This document shows, piece after piece, positions 8,196-21,705 of a stretch of DNA of 58,367 bases (position 1 is the first letter of the stretch; the number at the start of each line of letters is the position of its first letter). This DNA is from Pseudomonas sp. Root71 (GTDB lineage: Bacteria > Pseudomonadota > Gammaproteobacteria > Pseudomonadales > Pseudomonadaceae): NCBI RefSeq assembly GCF_001429045.1, contig NZ_LMHY01000007.1:54750-113116 (forward strand), written 5' to 3'. Made by a program: the position numbers and the translations under genes. The notes under the pieces are model-generated. The model saw only the letters and a program-made list of their open reading frames with translations. It made no database searches and had not been told where the DNA came from.

Positions 8196-8527
8196 ATGCA
8201 TTGACGGTCGGCGCCCGCGCCATCGAACTGGACAAGGACGGTTTCCTGGTCGAACTGAGTGACTGGTCCGCCGACGTGGCCAGTGCCCTGGCGGCGGCCG
8301 AAGACATCGAGTTGACGCCCGAACACTGGGAAGTCCTCGAACTGCTGCGCAGTTTCTACGCCGAATTCCAGCTGTCACCGGCCACCCGCCCGTTGATCAA
8401 GTACACCGCCCTGAAACTCGGCCCGGAAAAAGGCAACAGCCTGCACCTGAACCGACTGTTCAAAGGCACTCCCGCCAAACTCGCCGCGAAACTGGCGGGC
8501 CTGCCCAAACCGACGAATTGCTTATGA
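8192..8527 (+). CDS. tusE: Sulfurtransferase TusE (DsrC family)
   Basis: A 111-residue DsrC-family protein that accepts sulfur from TusD and hands it to MnmA. The catalytic Cys110 is the penultimate residue (KPTNCL at the end). The helix-rich core LTPEHWEVLELLRSFY and the RPLIKYT segment are family hallmarks. The ATG at 8192 overlaps the tusB stop (ATGA). A TTG two codons earlier is not needed. The stop overlaps the next gene in the same way. Confidence 0.93.
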   Translation: MNALTVGARAIELDKDGFLVELSDWSADVASALAAAEDIELTPEHWEVLELLRSFYAEFQLSPATRPLIKYTALKLGPEKGNSLHLNRLFKGTPAKLAAKLAGLPKPTNCL

Positions 8528-9525
8528 CCGACTACCCAGCACTGACACTCGAAACGCCCGCCGAGCACCCGTTCGCCCAGTTCGTGCGGATCCTTGGCAA
8601 AGGCAAGCGCGGCGCCCGTGACCTGACCCGGGTCGAGGCCCGCGAGGCCATGGGCCTGGTGCTCGATGAAAAAGTCGAGGAAACCCAGCTCGGCGCATTC
8701 CTGATGCTGTTGCGGCACAAGGAAGAAAGCGCGCAAGAGATGGCGGGCTTCACCGAAGCCTTGCGCGAACGCCTGAATCCTCCGGCGCTGGCGGTGGATC
8801 TGGACTGGCCGACCTATGCCGGCAAGAAACGCCATCTGCCGTGGTATCTGCTGGCAGCCAAGTGCCTGGCGCAAAACGGCGTGCGGATTTTCATGCACGG
8901 CGGCGGCGCCCACACGGCCGGTCGCTTGTACAGCGAGCAACTGCTGGGCGAATTGAACATCCCGCTGTGCCGCAACTGGCAACAGGTGGGTTCGGCACTG
9001 GATAACGGCGGCCTGGCCTTCATGCCTTTGATGGACTGGGCGCCACAGCTGCAACGGATGATCGACCTGCGCAACACCCTGGGCCTGCGCTCGCCGATCC
9101 ACTCCCTGGCGCGGATTCTCAATCCGCTGGGCGCCCGCTGCGGCCTGCAGAGCATTTTCCACCCGGGTTACCAGGCCGTGCATCGCGATGCCAGTGGCCT
9201 GCTGGGTGACACTGCCATCGTCGTCAAAGGCGATGGCGGCGAGATCGAGATCAACCCGGACGCCGACAGTCACCTGTATGGCACCACCGGGGGCGAGAGC
9301 TGGGACGAGGAATGGCCGCAGTTGTCGGCGCAGCGTCACGTCAAGCCTGCCTCGCTTGATCCTGAACATTTGAAAGCGGTCTGGCGTGGCGATGTGGTCG
9401 ACAGCTACCCGCAAATGGCCCTGATCTCGACCATGGCACTGGCCCTGCGCGGCCTGGGACAGAGCCGCGAACAGGCCTTCGAAACCGCTGAAAAATACTG
9501 GGCGGCGCGGGACAAATCGATTTAA
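8524..9525 (+). CDS. YbiB/TrpD2-like glycosyltransferase-family protein
   Basis: A 333-residue protein with the fold of anthranilate phosphoribosyltransferase: an N-terminal helical region (KRGARDLTRVEAREAM) followed by a glycine-containing segment (FMHGGGAHTAGRL) and QSIFHPGYQAV. TrpD itself belongs to a trp operon and has the diphosphate loop GTGGD, absent here. The E. coli relative YbiB binds nucleic acid and lacks the TrpD reaction. It overlaps tusE by four bases, so it is expressed with the tRNA-thiolation genes, which fits a nucleic-acid role better than tryptophan synthesis. That role is inference. Confidence 0.85.
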   Translation: MTDYPALTLETPAEHPFAQFVRILGKGKRGARDLTRVEAREAMGLVLDEKVEETQLGAFLMLLRHKEESAQEMAGFTEALRERLNPPALAVDLDWPTYAGKKRHLPWYLLAAKCLAQNGVRIFMHGGGAHTAGRLYSEQLLGELNIPLCRNWQQVGSALDNGGLAFMPLMDWAPQLQRMIDLRNTLGLRSPIHSLARILNPLGARCGLQSIFHPGYQAVHRDASGLLGDTAIVVKGDGGEIEINPDADSHLYGTTGGESWDEEWPQLSAQRHVKPASLDPEHLKAVWRGDVVDSYPQMALISTMALALRGLGQSREQAFETAEKYWAARDKSI

Positions 9526-9616
9526 TCGATCATTCGCGCCCGATCTTTGCGCTTTTTGTTCGAACTCATCGGAATAGACTCGACTCCATCGATTATGGGT
9601 TTCAGGAGTCTTGAAC

Positions 9617-10618
9617 ATGGGTTTATTAGTGGATGGCCGCTGGCAGGACAAGTGGTACGAAAGCAGCAAGGACGGTGCGTTCCAGCGTGAACAGGCGCAG
9701 CGTCGCAACTGGTTGACCGCAGACGGCAAGCCGGGACCGACCGGCGTCGGCGGTTTTGCGGCCGAGCCCGGGCGCTATCACCTGTACGTGTCCCTGGCCT
9801 GCCCGTGGGCTCATCGCACTTTAATCCTGCGCAAACTCAAAGGCCTGGAAAACCTGATCGACGTTTCGGTGGTCAGTTGGTTGATGCTGGAAAACGGCTG
9901 GACTTTCGACCAGACCCTCGGTTCGACCGGCGACAGGCTCGATCACTTCGACTTCATGCACCAGCGCTATACCGCCGACACCGCCGACTACACCGGCCGC
10001 GTCACCGTACCGGTACTGTGGGACAAACAGCACAAGCGCATCGTCAACAATGAATCATCGGAAATCATCCGCATGTTCAATGGCGCCTTCGACGATCTGA
10101 CCGGTAACGACCTGGACTTCTACCCGGCGCCGCTGCGCGGCGAGATCGATGCGTTGAACGAGCGGATCTACCCGGCCGTCAATAATGGCGTGTACCGCGC
10201 CGGGTTTGCCACCTCGCAGCAGGCTTATGAACAAGCCTTCGATGAAGTGTTTGCCGAGCTCAATCATCTGGAACAGTTACTGAGTGCCAACCGCTACCTG
10301 GCTGGCGAGTACCTGACCGAAGCGGACATCCGCCTGTTCACCACGCTGATTCGCTTCGATGCGGTGTACTACGGGCACTTCAAGTGCAACCTGCGGCGGA
10401 TCGCGGATTATCCGAACCTGTCGAACTGGCTGCGGGAGATTTATCAGTGGCCGGGAATCGCCGAGACGGTGGACTTCACCCACATCAAGAACCACTACTA
10501 CGCCAGCCACCGCACCATCAACCCGACGGGTGTGGTGCCCAAAGGTCCGGCGCAGGACTTCACCGCGCCCCATGATCGGGAGCGGTTGAGCGGGAAATGG
10601 GTTTGGAAAAAGCGTTAA
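9617..10618 (+). CDS. yqjG: Glutathionyl-hydroquinone reductase (Xi-class GST)
   Basis: A 333-residue Xi-class glutathione transferase that reduces glutathionyl-hydroquinones. The active Cys62 lies in LACPWAHRTL. The long N-terminal arm (MGLLVDGRWQDKWYES) and the C-terminal FTHIKNHYYASH with INPTGVVPKGP are specific to this class. The start follows AGGAGTCTTGAAC. It is a single gene, ended by a family B REP pair. Confidence 0.92.
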   Translation: MGLLVDGRWQDKWYESSKDGAFQREQAQRRNWLTADGKPGPTGVGGFAAEPGRYHLYVSLACPWAHRTLILRKLKGLENLIDVSVVSWLMLENGWTFDQTLGSTGDRLDHFDFMHQRYTADTADYTGRVTVPVLWDKQHKRIVNNESSEIIRMFNGAFDDLTGNDLDFYPAPLRGEIDALNERIYPAVNNGVYRAGFATSQQAYEQAFDEVFAELNHLEQLLSANRYLAGEYLTEADIRLFTTLIRFDAVYYGHFKCNLRRIADYPNLSNWLREIYQWPGIAETVDFTHIKNHYYASHRTINPTGVVPKGPAQDFTAPHDRERLSGKWVWKKR

Positions 10619-10623
10619 AAAGC

Positions 10624-10715
10624 AAAAGATCGTCCGAACGCGGCCCGAACCTTCGGCAGCTCCTACAGGGTGTACACCTTACCTCTGTAGGAGCTGCCGA
10701 AGGCTGCGATCTTTT
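10624..10715. repeat. REP pair (family B, one arm degraded)
   Basis: The right arm TGTAGGAGCTGCCGAAGGCT plus GCGATCTTTT is intact. The left arm AAAGATCGTCCGAACGCGGCCCGAACCTTCGGCAG is altered between the ATCG and CTTCGGCAGCTCCTACA parts. It lies between the convergent yqjG and cysG genes. Confidence 0.75.
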
Positions 10716-10735
10716 TGCAACAGCCAACGCAGTAA

Positions 10736-12130
10736 TCAGACCTGCCCCTGAGCCCCTTCAAACCACGCCAGTTTCTCGCGCAGTTGCACCACTTCACCGA
10801 CGATCACCAAGGTCGGCGCATGCACTTCATGCTCCGCCACCAGTCGTGGCAGGTCCGCCAGGGTGCCGGTAAACACTCGCTGGTTGACTGTGGTGCCCTG
10901 CTGGATCAGTGCCGCCGGGGTATCGGCGGCGCGACCATGCTTGATCAACTGCTCGCAGATGATCGGCAAGCCCACCAGGCCCATGTAGAACACCAGGGTC
11001 TGTGCCGGGGCCACCAGATCGGCCCATGGCAAATCGCTGGAGCCGTCCTTGAGGTGGCCGGTGATGAAGCGCACCGACTGCGCATAATCGCGGTGGGTCA
11101 GCGGAATCCCGGCATAGGCCGCGCAACCACTGGCCGCCGTGATACCCGGCACGACCTGGAACGGGATGCCATGGGCCGCCAGTTCTTCGATCTCCTCACC
11201 ACCACGACCGAAGATGAACGGATCGCCGCCCTTCAACCGCACCACGCGCTTGCCTTGCTTGGCCAGGTCCACCAATTGCTGGTTGATCTGGTCCTGCGGC
11301 ACCGCGTGATCGGCTCGGCGCTTGCCGACGTAGACCCGCTCGGCGTCGCGACGGCACAGTTCGAGAATCGCCGGTGCGACCAAACGGTCGTACAGCACTA
11401 CGTCGGCTTGCTGCATCAGACGCAATGCCTTGAACGTCAGCAGATCGGGATCACCCGGACCGGCGCCCACCAGATAGACCTCACCGGTCGCCACTGGCGC
11501 TTCGCCATCGATTTTCGCCTGGAGCAAGCGCTCGGCTTCACCGCCCTGCCCGGCCAATTGCCGGTCGGCAATAGGTCCCTGGAAAACATCTTCCCAGAAC
11601 GCCCGACGCTGCTGCACATCCGGAAACAGGCCTTTGACCTGATGGCGGAATCGCGCCGCAAGCCCGGCCAGGTGACCGTAGGTGGAAGGAATCCAGGTTT
11701 CGATCTTGGCGCGGATCAAACGCGCCAGCACCGGTGCATCGCCGCCGCTGGACACGGCAATGATCAACGGAGAACGGTCGACAATGGCCGGGAAGATCAC
11801 GCTGCACAGGGCTGGCGCGTCTACCACGTTGACCGGCACGCAACGCCGATGGGCGTCGGCGGAGACTTGTGCGTTCAGCGTTTCGTCATCGGTGGCGGCA
11901 ATGATCAGCCCGCAACCGTCCAGATCCGCCTCGGCGTAGCCACGTAGCAGGCACTCGCCACCGCTGCCGGTAACCAGCTCGCGCAATTGCGCTTCGATTT
12001 CAGGTGCAACCACCCGCAGCAGCGCACCGGCATCGGCCAGCAGGCGGGACTTGCGCAAGGCAATCTCCCCCCCGCCGACGACCAACACACGACTGCCGCG
12101 CAGGTTATGGAACAGCGGCAGATAGTTCAT
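10736..12130 (-). CDS. cysG: Siroheme synthase (trifunctional CysG)
   Basis: A 464-residue fusion. The N-terminal half (CysG-B) is the precorrin-2 dehydrogenase/sirohydrochlorin ferrochelatase with the NAD site [13 protein letters not shown] (about residues 17-29). The C-terminal half, from about residue 216, is the SAM-dependent uroporphyrinogen III methyltransferase with [15 protein letters not shown] and [14 protein letters not shown]. It makes siroheme for sulfite and nitrite reductases. The start ATG directly abuts the serS stop codon, so serS and cysG are cotranscribed. Confidence 0.96.
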   Translation of the reverse strand: MNYLPLFHNLRGSRVLVVGGGEIALRKSRLLADAGALLRVVAPEIEAQLRELVTGSGGECLLRGYAEADLDGCGLIIAATDDETLNAQVSADAHRRCVPVNVVDAPALCSVIFPAIVDRSPLIIAVSSGGDAPVLARLIRAKIETWIPSTYGHLAGLAARFRHQVKGLFPDVQQRRAFWEDVFQGPIADRQLAGQGGEAERLLQAKIDGEAPVATGEVYLVGAGPGDPDLLTFKALRLMQQADVVLYDRLVAPAILELCRRDAERVYVGKRRADHAVPQDQINQQLVDLAKQGKRVVRLKGGDPFIFGRGGEEIEELAAHGIPFQVVPGITAASGCAAYAGIPLTHRDYAQSVRFITGHLKDGSSDLPWADLVAPAQTLVFYMGLVGLPIICEQLIKHGRAADTPAALIQQGTTVNQRVFTGTLADLPRLVAEHEVHAPTLVIVGEVVQLREKLAWFEGAQGQV

Positions 12131-13801
<1,671 letters not shown>

Positions 13802-13802
<1 letters not shown>

Positions 13803-15124
13803 TATTTTCTCCGCTGCCTTGGGCTTAAACGGTCGAGTTTCGCCAGGTGATTGAGTTTTTCGCCGATCTTCAACTCCAGGCCACGGGGCACGGGCTGATA
13901 GAACGGGATTGGGTCGAGTTCTTCCGGGAAATAGTCTTCGCCAGCGGCATAGGCGTCCGGCTCATCATGGGCATAACGGTATTCATCGCCGTAGCCCAGT
14001 TGTTTCATAAGTTTGGTCGGCGCGTTACGCAGGTGCAGCGGCACTTCCAGAGAACCGTGCTCGGCGGCGGCGCGCAATGCGGTCTTGAAGCCCATGTAGA
14101 CCGCATTGCTCTTTGGCGCACAAGCCAGGTAGGTGATGGCCTGGGCCACCGCCAGTTCGCCTTCGGGGCTGCCGAGGCGCTCCTGCACCTCCCAGGCCGC
14201 CAGGCACAGGCTCAGGGCGCGGGGGTCGGCATTGCCGATGTCTTCGCTGGCCATGCGCACCACGCGCCGGGCGAGGTAGAGGGGGTCGCAACCGCCGTCG
14301 ATCATCCGTGCAAACCAATACAAGGCGCCGTCAGGGTTGGAGCCGCGCACCGATTTATGCAGCGCGGATATCTGGTCGTAGAACGCTTCGCCGCCCTTGT
14401 CGAACCGCCGGCGGGTATCGCCGAGCAGGCTTTGCAGGAGATCGGTGCCGATCTCGCTGTTGTCTTCCGCCAGGTCCGAGGCGTTTTCCAGCAGGTTGAG
14501 CAGGCGCCGGCCATCACCATCGGCGGCCGACAGCAGCATCTGGAAGCCTTCGTCGCTGAGGGTCAGGTTGCGCTTGCCCAGGCCACGCTCTTCGGTCAGC
14601 GCGCGCTGCACCAGTTTGCGCAGGGCCGCTTCGTCGAGGCTTTTGAGCACGTAGACCCGCGCCCGTGACAGCAAGGCGTTGTTGAGTTCGAAGGAGGGGT
14701 TTTCCGTGGTCGCGCCGATGAAAATCAGCGTGCCGTCCTCGACATAGGGCAGGAACGCATCCTGCTGGGATTTGTTGAAGCGATGCACCTCGTCGACGAA
14801 CAGGATGGTGCGGCGCCCGTACTGCGCGGCCTGCTGCTTGGCGATTTCCACCGACTGGCGGATCTCCTTGACCCCGGCCAGCACCGCCGAGACCGTTTCG
14901 AAGTGCGCATCCGAGACTTCCGCGAGCAATCGCGCCAGGGTGGTTTTGCCCACGCCCGGCGGTCCCCAGAAAATCATCGAATGCAGGGCACCCTGCTCCA
15001 GCGCTTCGCGCAGGGGTTTGCCGCGAGCGAGCACGTGTTCCTGACCGACGTACTCGTCCAGATTGGCCGCACGCAGGCGGGCGGCCAAGGGCTGGGCGAT
15101 GGGGGCGCTGCGAAACAGATCCAT
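13802..15124 (-). CDS. rarA: Replication-associated recombination protein A
   Basis: A 440-residue AAA+ ATPase (RarA/MgsA) acting at stalled replication forks. Walker A is WGPPGVGKT (residues 53-61), Walker B is [16 protein letters not shown], sensor 1 is [14 protein letters not shown], and the C-terminal tetramerisation region contains [21 protein letters not shown]. Separated from lolA upstream by about 170 bases that hold a REP doublet, so it may have its own promoter or be partly insulated from lolA. Confidence 0.95.
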
Positions 15125-15180
15125 GGTTACCTAAAAAACCTCACTGCCTATCAGCCAAATCATTAAACACCGCAAGCCCC

Positions 15181-15286
15181 TGTGGGAGCGAGCTTGCTCC
15201 GGGCGGCGTTCCGACGATAGCGTCAGGTCAGTCGACATTGCTGTTGAATGTTATGCCGCCATCGCGAGCAAGCTCGCTCCCACAGG
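15181..15286. repeat. REP doublet (family A) between lolA and rarA
   Basis: Left arm TGTGGGAGCGAGCTTGCTCC and right arm CGCGAGCAAGCTCGCTCCCA, inverted, with a spacer starting GGGCGGCGTTCCGACGA that is also found at 34590-34612 and a GGTCAGTCGACATT stretch shared with 4990-5095. It sits between cotranscribed-direction genes and could trim or partly end the lolA message. Confidence 0.85.
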
Positions 15287-15295
15287 TTATCTGTC

Positions 15296-15919
15296 TTATT
15301 CCTGAATTACGTCAGCCCCTTTCGGGATATCGAACTTGAACTTGGACGCCGGGATCGGTTCGTTGGCCTTCACCCCGGTGAACAGGATATTGGTGCGCTG
15401 ACCAACGCTGTCGATCAGTTGCATATCATTGACCAGGCCATTGCGGAACGACAGGCGCAGGCTGTCGAACAGGGTGTCCTTGGTTTTCGGCTTGAGAGTG
15501 AAGTCGATCACCCCACCGGCTTCCTTGGCGCTGATGTCGAAGCTCTGGCTGATCTTGGACACGTCACCGGACAACAGCAAGGCCGGGGTCTGGGTCAGGC
15601 GCTGGTCGAGGTTCTTGATGGTGGCCTGTTCCAGGTCCGGGTCCCACAGGGTGACTTTCTTGCCATCGGAGATCATGGTCTGTTCGGCTGGCGCATCGGT
15701 GTGCCAGTAGAACAGGCCAGGACGCTGCAGCGACATCTCACCAGCAGTTTCCTGCAACTGGGTGCCGGTGCCATCGAGGGTCAGTTGCGAGAAACGTGCG
15801 GTCAGGGTCTGGGATTTTTCCAGCAGTTGGGTCAGGCGCGCCACGTCCTTGTCATCGGCGTTAGCCTGGAGCGTGGTCAAGGCCAGTACCGGCAGCAACA
15901 GCATGCGGATCAGACGCAT
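15296..15919 (-). CDS. lolA: Outer-membrane lipoprotein carrier protein LolA
   Basis: A 207-residue periplasmic chaperone that carries lipoproteins from the LolCDE transporter to LolB. The signal peptide is about 20 residues ([21 protein letters not shown]). The mature part shows the half-barrel strands ([34 protein letters not shown]). I place the start at the second Met because GAGGACTCCC sits at ribosome-binding distance before it; the first ATG four codons upstream is possible. It lies downstream of ftsK in the same direction. Confidence 0.93.
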   Translation of the reverse strand: MRLIRMLLLPVLALTTLQANADDKDVARLTQLLEKSQTLTARFSQLTLDGTGTQLQETAGEMSLQRPGLFYWHTDAPAEQTMISDGKKVTLWDPDLEQATIKNLDQRLTQTPALLLSGDVSKISQSFDISAKEAGGVIDFTLKPKTKDTLFDSLRLSFRNGLVNDMQLIDSVGQRTNILFTGVKANEPIPASKFKFDIPKGADVIQE

Positions 15920-15985
15920 GGGAGTCCTCATAACATTCGTGGGAGTGCGGGCGGCGCCAAAGGCACCACCCTTTTCATACTCGGG

Positions 15986-18397
15986 TCAGTCGCGCACCGG
16001 GCCCGGGGCCAGGACTTCACGCGAACCGTTGGTGTTCATGGACGTCACGACCCCGGCCATTTCCATGGCTTCGATCATGCGCGCGGCGCGGTTGTAGCCG
16101 ATCTTCAGTTTGCGCTGAACCGCGGAAATGGAGGCGCGACGGCTTTCCAGCACGAACTGCACGGCTTCGTCGTACAGCGCGTCGGCCTCGGGATCGTCAC
16201 CGTCGCCGCCACCACTGCTGCCTTCAAAGCCGCTGCCCGCCTCTTCGACGCCATTGAGGATGTCGTCGTTGTATTCCGGCGCGCCCCGCAGCTTCCAGGC
16301 TTCCACCACGCGGTGAACCTCATCGTCGGACACGAAAGCACCGTGAACACGAATCGGCAGGCTGGTGCCCGGTGGCATGTAGAGCATGTCACCGTGGCCG
16401 AGCAGTTGTTCGGCGCCGCCCTGGTCGATGATGGTCCGCGAGTCGATCTTGCTCGATACCTGGAACGCCATGCGGGTCGGGATGTTGGCCTTGATCAGAC
16501 CGGTGATCACATCCACCGACGGACGCTGGGTCGCCAGGATCAAGTGAATACCGGCCGCACGCGCCTTTTGCGCGATACGGGCAATCAGTTCTTCAACCTT
16601 CTTGCCGACGATCATCATCATGTCGGCAAATTCGTCGACCACCACCACGATGGTCGGCAGCTTGCTCAGCAGCGGCGCTTCGTCGTGGATGCTTTCGCGC
16701 TTGTACAGCGGATCGCTCAACGGCTCGCCGGCGTCCTGGGCTTCCTTGACCTTGGCGTTGAAGCCCGACAGGTTTCGCACACCCATCTTGGCCATCAGCT
16801 TGTAGCGTCGCTCCATCTCGGCAACGCTCCAGCGCAGGGCGTTGGCGGCGTCCTTCATGTCGGTGACCACCGGGCACAGCAGGTGCGGAATGCCTTCGTA
16901 GATCGACAGCTCAAGCATTTTCGGGTCGATCATGATCAGCTTGGCGTCTTCCGGGCCGGACTTGAACAGGATCGACAGGATCATCGCGTTCACACCCACC
17001 GACTTACCGGAACCGGTGGTACCGGCCACCAGCAGGTGCGGCATCTTCGCCAGGTCAGTGATCACCGGCTTGCCGCCGATGTCGTGGCCCAGGGCCAGGG
17101 TGACCGGGGATTTGAAGTTGTCGTACTCGGGGGTCGACAACACCTCGGAGAAACGCACGATCTGCCGGTCTTCGTTGGGAATCTCGATACCGACCGTGGT
17201 CTTGCCCGGAATCACTTCCACCACGCGCACGCTGGTCACGGCCAGGGAGCGGGCAAGGTCTTTGGCCAGGTTTGAAATACGGCTGACCTTGACCCCGGCC
17301 GCCGGCTGGATCTCGTAACGGGTGATCACCGGGCCCGGGTGAATCGAATCCACCGTGACTTCGACGCCGAATTCCTTGAGCTTGATTTCCAGCAGGTGGC
17401 CAACCGCAGCCAGGGATTCAGGCGAGTAATTGAGCTGTTTCTTTTCCGCCGGGTCGAGAATCGAGATCGGCGGCAAGGTGCCTTCCACGGCGCTGTCGAC
17501 GAACAGCGGCGCCTGCTTCTCTTTCTCGACGCGCTTGCTCGGCGCGGCGGGCTTTGGCGGCGCGGGCGCAATCACCGGCGGCACCTGCTTCTCACGCTCG
17601 GACATGTGCTTGCTCAGGGCTTGCTCACGTTCGATCAGGCGTTCCTTGACCTTGGCCTGCTCGCGCTTGTCGGTGACGGTCGGCGCGACCACTTCATCCA
17701 TACGATCATCGACTTCACGCAACCGGGCAACCAGTTGTTTGCGCTCGGTACGGGCAGCCCACCAGCGATTGGCGGCGCCCTGGAACAGCTCGAACAGGTC
17801 GAGGGTGATTTTGCCGGTGATGTCCATCACCTTGAACCACGACAGATCGGTAAACACAGTCAGGCCGAACAGGAACAAGGCAATGAACAACAGCGTGCTG
17901 CCCTGGATATTCAGGGCGTTCCTGGCCAGTTCGCCGAGGCTTTCCCCCAGCGCGCCACCCGCACCGGCCGGCAGACCGGTCGCGGCATGAAAATGGATAT
18001 GGGCCAGCGCGGCCCCCGACAGCACCAGGAACACCAGGCCGATCAGGCGCCAGGAGAACAGCCAACCGCTCCACTGCCACGGTTCGTGACGCTGGCGGAA
18101 GATCTGGTACGCCTTGACGGCCAGCAGCAACGGGAAGATGTAGGCGAAGTAACCCAGCACCATGAACAGGATATCGGCGCTGTAGGAGCCCGCTGGCCCG
18201 CCGAAGTTCTGCACATCGTCGATCTTGCTGTTATGACTCCAGCCCGGATCGTCCTTGCCGTAGGTCAACAAGGCCATCATCAAGAACAGGCACAAGGCAC
18301 CGATGGCGATCAGCGCACCTTCCTTGAGTCGGTAGTGCAAGTGCTGGCGCCAGAGCGGTACGACGGCTGGTTTAGGTGCTGCGGTGGATTTCTTCAA
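15986..18397 (-). CDS. ftsK: DNA translocase FtsK
   Basis: An 803-residue septal DNA pump. Residues about 20-200 contain four membrane segments (for example [20 protein letters not shown]), a short charged linker follows to about 300, then the RecA-like motor with Walker A GTTGSGKS (Lys465) and Walker [12 protein letters not shown], and a C-terminal gamma winged-helix domain ([20 protein letters not shown]) that reads KOPS sites. The start is a TTG (TTGAAGAAATCC); no in-frame ATG precedes the conserved MKKSTAAP. The linker is short compared with E. coli FtsK, as usual in pseudomonads. It is the first gene of the minus-strand string ending in cysG. Confidence 0.95.
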   Translation of the reverse strand: MKKSTAAPKPAVVPLWRQHLHYRLKEGALIAIGALCLFLMMALLTYGKDDPGWSHNSKIDDVQNFGGPAGSYSADILFMVLGYFAYIFPLLLAVKAYQIFRQRHEPWQWSGWLFSWRLIGLVFLVLSGAALAHIHFHAATGLPAGAGGALGESLGELARNALNIQGSTLLFIALFLFGLTVFTDLSWFKVMDITGKITLDLFELFQGAANRWWAARTERKQLVARLREVDDRMDEVVAPTVTDKREQAKVKERLIEREQALSKHMSEREKQVPPVIAPAPPKPAAPSKRVEKEKQAPLFVDSAVEGTLPPISILDPAEKKQLNYSPESLAAVGHLLEIKLKEFGVEVTVDSIHPGPVITRYEIQPAAGVKVSRISNLAKDLARSLAVTSVRVVEVIPGKTTVGIEIPNEDRQIVRFSEVLSTPEYDNFKSPVTLALGHDIGGKPVITDLAKMPHLLVAGTTGSGKSVGVNAMILSILFKSGPEDAKLIMIDPKMLELSIYEGIPHLLCPVVTDMKDAANALRWSVAEMERRYKLMAKMGVRNLSGFNAKVKEAQDAGEPLSDPLYKRESIHDEAPLLSKLPTIVVVVDEFADMMMIVGKKVEELIARIAQKARAAGIHLILATQRPSVDVITGLIKANIPTRMAFQVSSKIDSRTIIDQGGAEQLLGHGDMLYMPPGTSLPIRVHGAFVSDDEVHRVVEAWKLRGAPEYNDDILNGVEEAGSGFEGSSGGGDGDDPEADALYDEAVQFVLESRRASISAVQRKLKIGYNRAARMIEAMEMAGVVTSMNTNGSREVLAPGPVRD

Positions 18398-19663
<1,266 letters not shown>

Positions 19664-19725
19664 AGGCAAACTTTATGGCGGGCCAACACCCGCCACTGCC
19701 CTCCCCTTCTGCAAGCCTGGATGCC

Positions 19726-20406
19726 ATGCTGACTTGGTTACAACGCAACACCTTGCATTTCCCACCGCTGGAAAAGGCCATGCGCGACCCCAACGGGCTT
19801 CTGGCTGCCGGTGGTGATCTGTCTGCCGATCGGCTGATCTCGGCTTATCGCCACGGCTGCTTCCCATGGTTTTCCGAAGGCCAGCCGATCCTCTGGTGGT
19901 CGCCGGACCCGCGTACCGTGCTGTTTCCCGACGAATTGCACATCTCGCGCAGTCTGAACAAACTGCTGCGCCAGCAACGCTATCAAGTGACCTTTGACCA
20001 GGACTTCGCTGCCGTCATCCGCGCCTGTGCAGCCCCCCGGGAGTACGCTGACGGCACGTGGATTACCGAGGCCATGCAGGACGCCTACATCGAGCTGCAC
20101 AGGCGTGGACACGCGCACTCGGTGGAAGTGTGGGACGGGGACGAACTCGTGGGCGGGCTCTACGGCCTGGCAATGGGCCAGCTGTTTTTCGGCGAATCCA
20201 TGTTCAGCCTCGCCGACAACGCCTCGAAATTCGGCTTTGCCACACTGGTGCGGCATCTGAAAGACTCGGGTTTTGTACTGATCGATTGCCAGATGCCCAC
20301 CGACCACCTGCACAGCCTGGGCGCACGCGCCATTCCTCGCCGTGAATTTGCCAGCTATCTGGCCAGGCACCTGGACCAAGCCAACACCGCCACCTGGGTT
20401 TGCTGA
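19726..20406 (+). CDS. aat: Leucyl/phenylalanyl-tRNA-protein transferase
   Basis: A 226-residue enzyme that adds Leu or Phe from tRNA to N-terminal Lys or Arg of proteins, making them ClpS/ClpA substrates. The hallmarks [24 protein letters not shown] and GESMFS are present. I chose the start MLTWLQRN by family length. An in-frame ATG at 19675 with AAAGG ahead of it would give 17 more residues and is a real alternative. The gene sits directly downstream of trxB and 57 bases before ate. Confidence 0.94.
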   Translation: MLTWLQRNTLHFPPLEKAMRDPNGLLAAGGDLSADRLISAYRHGCFPWFSEGQPILWWSPDPRTVLFPDELHISRSLNKLLRQQRYQVTFDQDFAAVIRACAAPREYADGTWITEAMQDAYIELHRRGHAHSVEVWDGDELVGGLYGLAMGQLFFGESMFSLADNASKFGFATLVRHLKDSGFVLIDCQMPTDHLHSLGARAIPRREFASYLARHLDQANTATWVC

Positions 20407-20463
20407 GCGACTTTCTCCCGTGTGGCTTACACTTATTCAAAAGCATTATCCCGAGGGTTGATC

Positions 20464-21171
20464 ATGACCGAGTTGGCGCGTTTGAAGTTCTATGCCACTC
20501 AGCCGCACTCTTGCAGTTATCTGCCCGAGGAGCAGGCCACAACCCTGTTTCTCGACCCTAGTCAGCCCATGGATGTGCATGTCTATGCAGACCTGTCGGA
20601 AATGGGGTTTCGTCGCAGTGGCGATCATCTCTATCGGCCGCATTGCCAGAATTGCAATGCCTGCGTTCCGGCGCGCATTCCCGTGGGGCAGTTCACGCCC
20701 AACCGGCAACAGAAACGCATCTTCAAGCGCAACGTGGATTTGCAGGTGCGCCCGGCCAGGCCCGGCTTCAATGAAGAGTACTTCGACCTTTACCAGCGCT
20801 ATATCGAACAGCGTCACGCCGATGGCGACATGTATCCGCCGAGTCGCGACCAGTTCTCGACATTCCTGGTGCGGGACCTGCCGTTTTCCCGATTTTACGA
20901 GTTCCGCCTGAACGGCCAGCTTCTGGCCGTCGCCGTCACCGATTTACTGCCGAACGGTCTTTCGGCGGTCTACACCTTCTACGAACCGGCCGAAGAGCGC
21001 CGCAGCCTTGGGCGCTATGCAATCCTCTGGCAAATCGCCGAGGCCAGGCGGCTGGGGCTGGATGCGGTCTACCTCGGCTACTGGATCAAAAACTGCAAAA
21101 AAATGAACTACAAGACTCAATATCGCCCTATTGAGTTGCTGATTAATCAGCGCTGGGTGGTTCTAAACTAG
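20464..21171 (+). CDS. ate: Bacterial arginyl/aspartate-leucyl transferase (Ate/Bpt)
   Basis: A 235-residue aminoacyl-tRNA-protein transferase. In bacteria this family (Bpt) usually adds Leu to N-terminal Asp or Glu. The N-terminal Cys-rich motif is visible (SCSYLP near the start and [14 protein letters not shown]) along with [27 protein letters not shown] and the C-terminal [15 protein letters not shown]. Start at ATGACCGAGTTG, preceded by CGAGGGTTGATC. Together with aat, clpS and clpA it completes an N-degron pathway in this window. Confidence 0.93.
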   Translation: MTELARLKFYATQPHSCSYLPEEQATTLFLDPSQPMDVHVYADLSEMGFRRSGDHLYRPHCQNCNACVPARIPVGQFTPNRQQKRIFKRNVDLQVRPARPGFNEEYFDLYQRYIEQRHADGDMYPPSRDQFSTFLVRDLPFSRFYEFRLNGQLLAVAVTDLLPNGLSAVYTFYEPAEERRSLGRYAILWQIAEARRLGLDAVYLGYWIKNCKKMNYKTQYRPIELLINQRWVVLN

Positions 21172-21188
21172 AGCCGGCCCTAAACCCC

Positions 21189-21218
21189 TTGGCTTAAACC
21201 CCACTTTTCGGGCACAAT
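21189..21218 (+). promoter_or_regulatory. Candidate sigma-70 promoter of infA
   Basis: TTGGCT (21189-21194) and CACAAT (21213-21218) are separated by 18 bases and lie 65 bases before infA. Moderate match to the consensus and in the right place; not tested. Confidence 0.45.
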
Positions 21219-21282
21219 GCACGCCGCTTTTGCCTGGCGCAGTTGCACCGGGCCATTCATTGGACACCGAGGGCTTTACTGC

Positions 21283-21501
21283 ATGTCGAAAGAAGACAGC
21301 TTCGAAATGGAAGGCACTGTCGTCGACACCCTGCCCAACACCATGTTTCGTGTGGAGTTGGAAAATGGGCACGTCGTAACCGCGCACATCTCCGGCAAGA
21401 TGCGCAAGAACTACATCCGTATTCTTACCGGCGACAAAGTGCGCGTAGAGCTGACTCCCTATGACTTGAGCAAAGGGCGCATCACTTACCGCGCCCGTTA
21501 A
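21283..21501 (+). CDS. infA: Translation initiation factor IF-1
   Basis: A 72-residue single OB-fold protein that binds the 30S A site with IF-2 and IF-3. Sequence features: [34 protein letters not shown] and [10 protein letters not shown] at the end, full family length. Its own promoter and a strong terminator surround it, so it is a single-gene unit. Confidence 0.97.
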
Positions 21502-21516
21502 TCAAGTCAATACAAG

Positions 21517-21544
21517 ACGCCCGGCTCATGCCGGGCGTTTTTGT
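21517..21544 (+). terminator. Intrinsic terminator of infA
   Basis: ACGCCCGGC-TCAT-GCCGGGCGT stem followed by TTTTTGTTT, 15 bases after the infA stop. Confidence 0.9.
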
Positions 21545-21576
21545 TTGCCTGCGATTTAGCTGCCGCACGCTGCCCT

Positions 21577-21655
21577 TGTAGGAGCTGCCGAAGGCTGCGA
21601 TCTTTTGATCTTAAAAACAAAATCAAAAGATCGCAGCCTTCGGCAGCTCCTACAG
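21577..21655. repeat. REP doublet (family B)
   Basis: Two near-perfect inverted arms TGTAGGAGCTGCCGAAGGCT plus GCGATCTTTTGATCTT meet at an A-rich centre, so the whole unit can fold into one long hairpin. It lies between the infA and clpA terminators of two convergent genes. Confidence 0.9.
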
Positions 21656-21660
21656 ACAGC

Positions 21661-21686
21661 AAAAAGGCGCCAATTGGCGCCTTTTT
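21661..21686 (-). terminator. Perfectly palindromic bidirectional terminator of clpA
   Basis: AAAAAGGCGCC-AATT-GGCGCCTTTTT is a perfect 26-base palindrome with U-runs in both directions, 20 bases beyond the clpA stop. Confidence 0.88.
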
Positions 21687-21705
21687 GCTTTATTGCGGTT
21701 TAACG

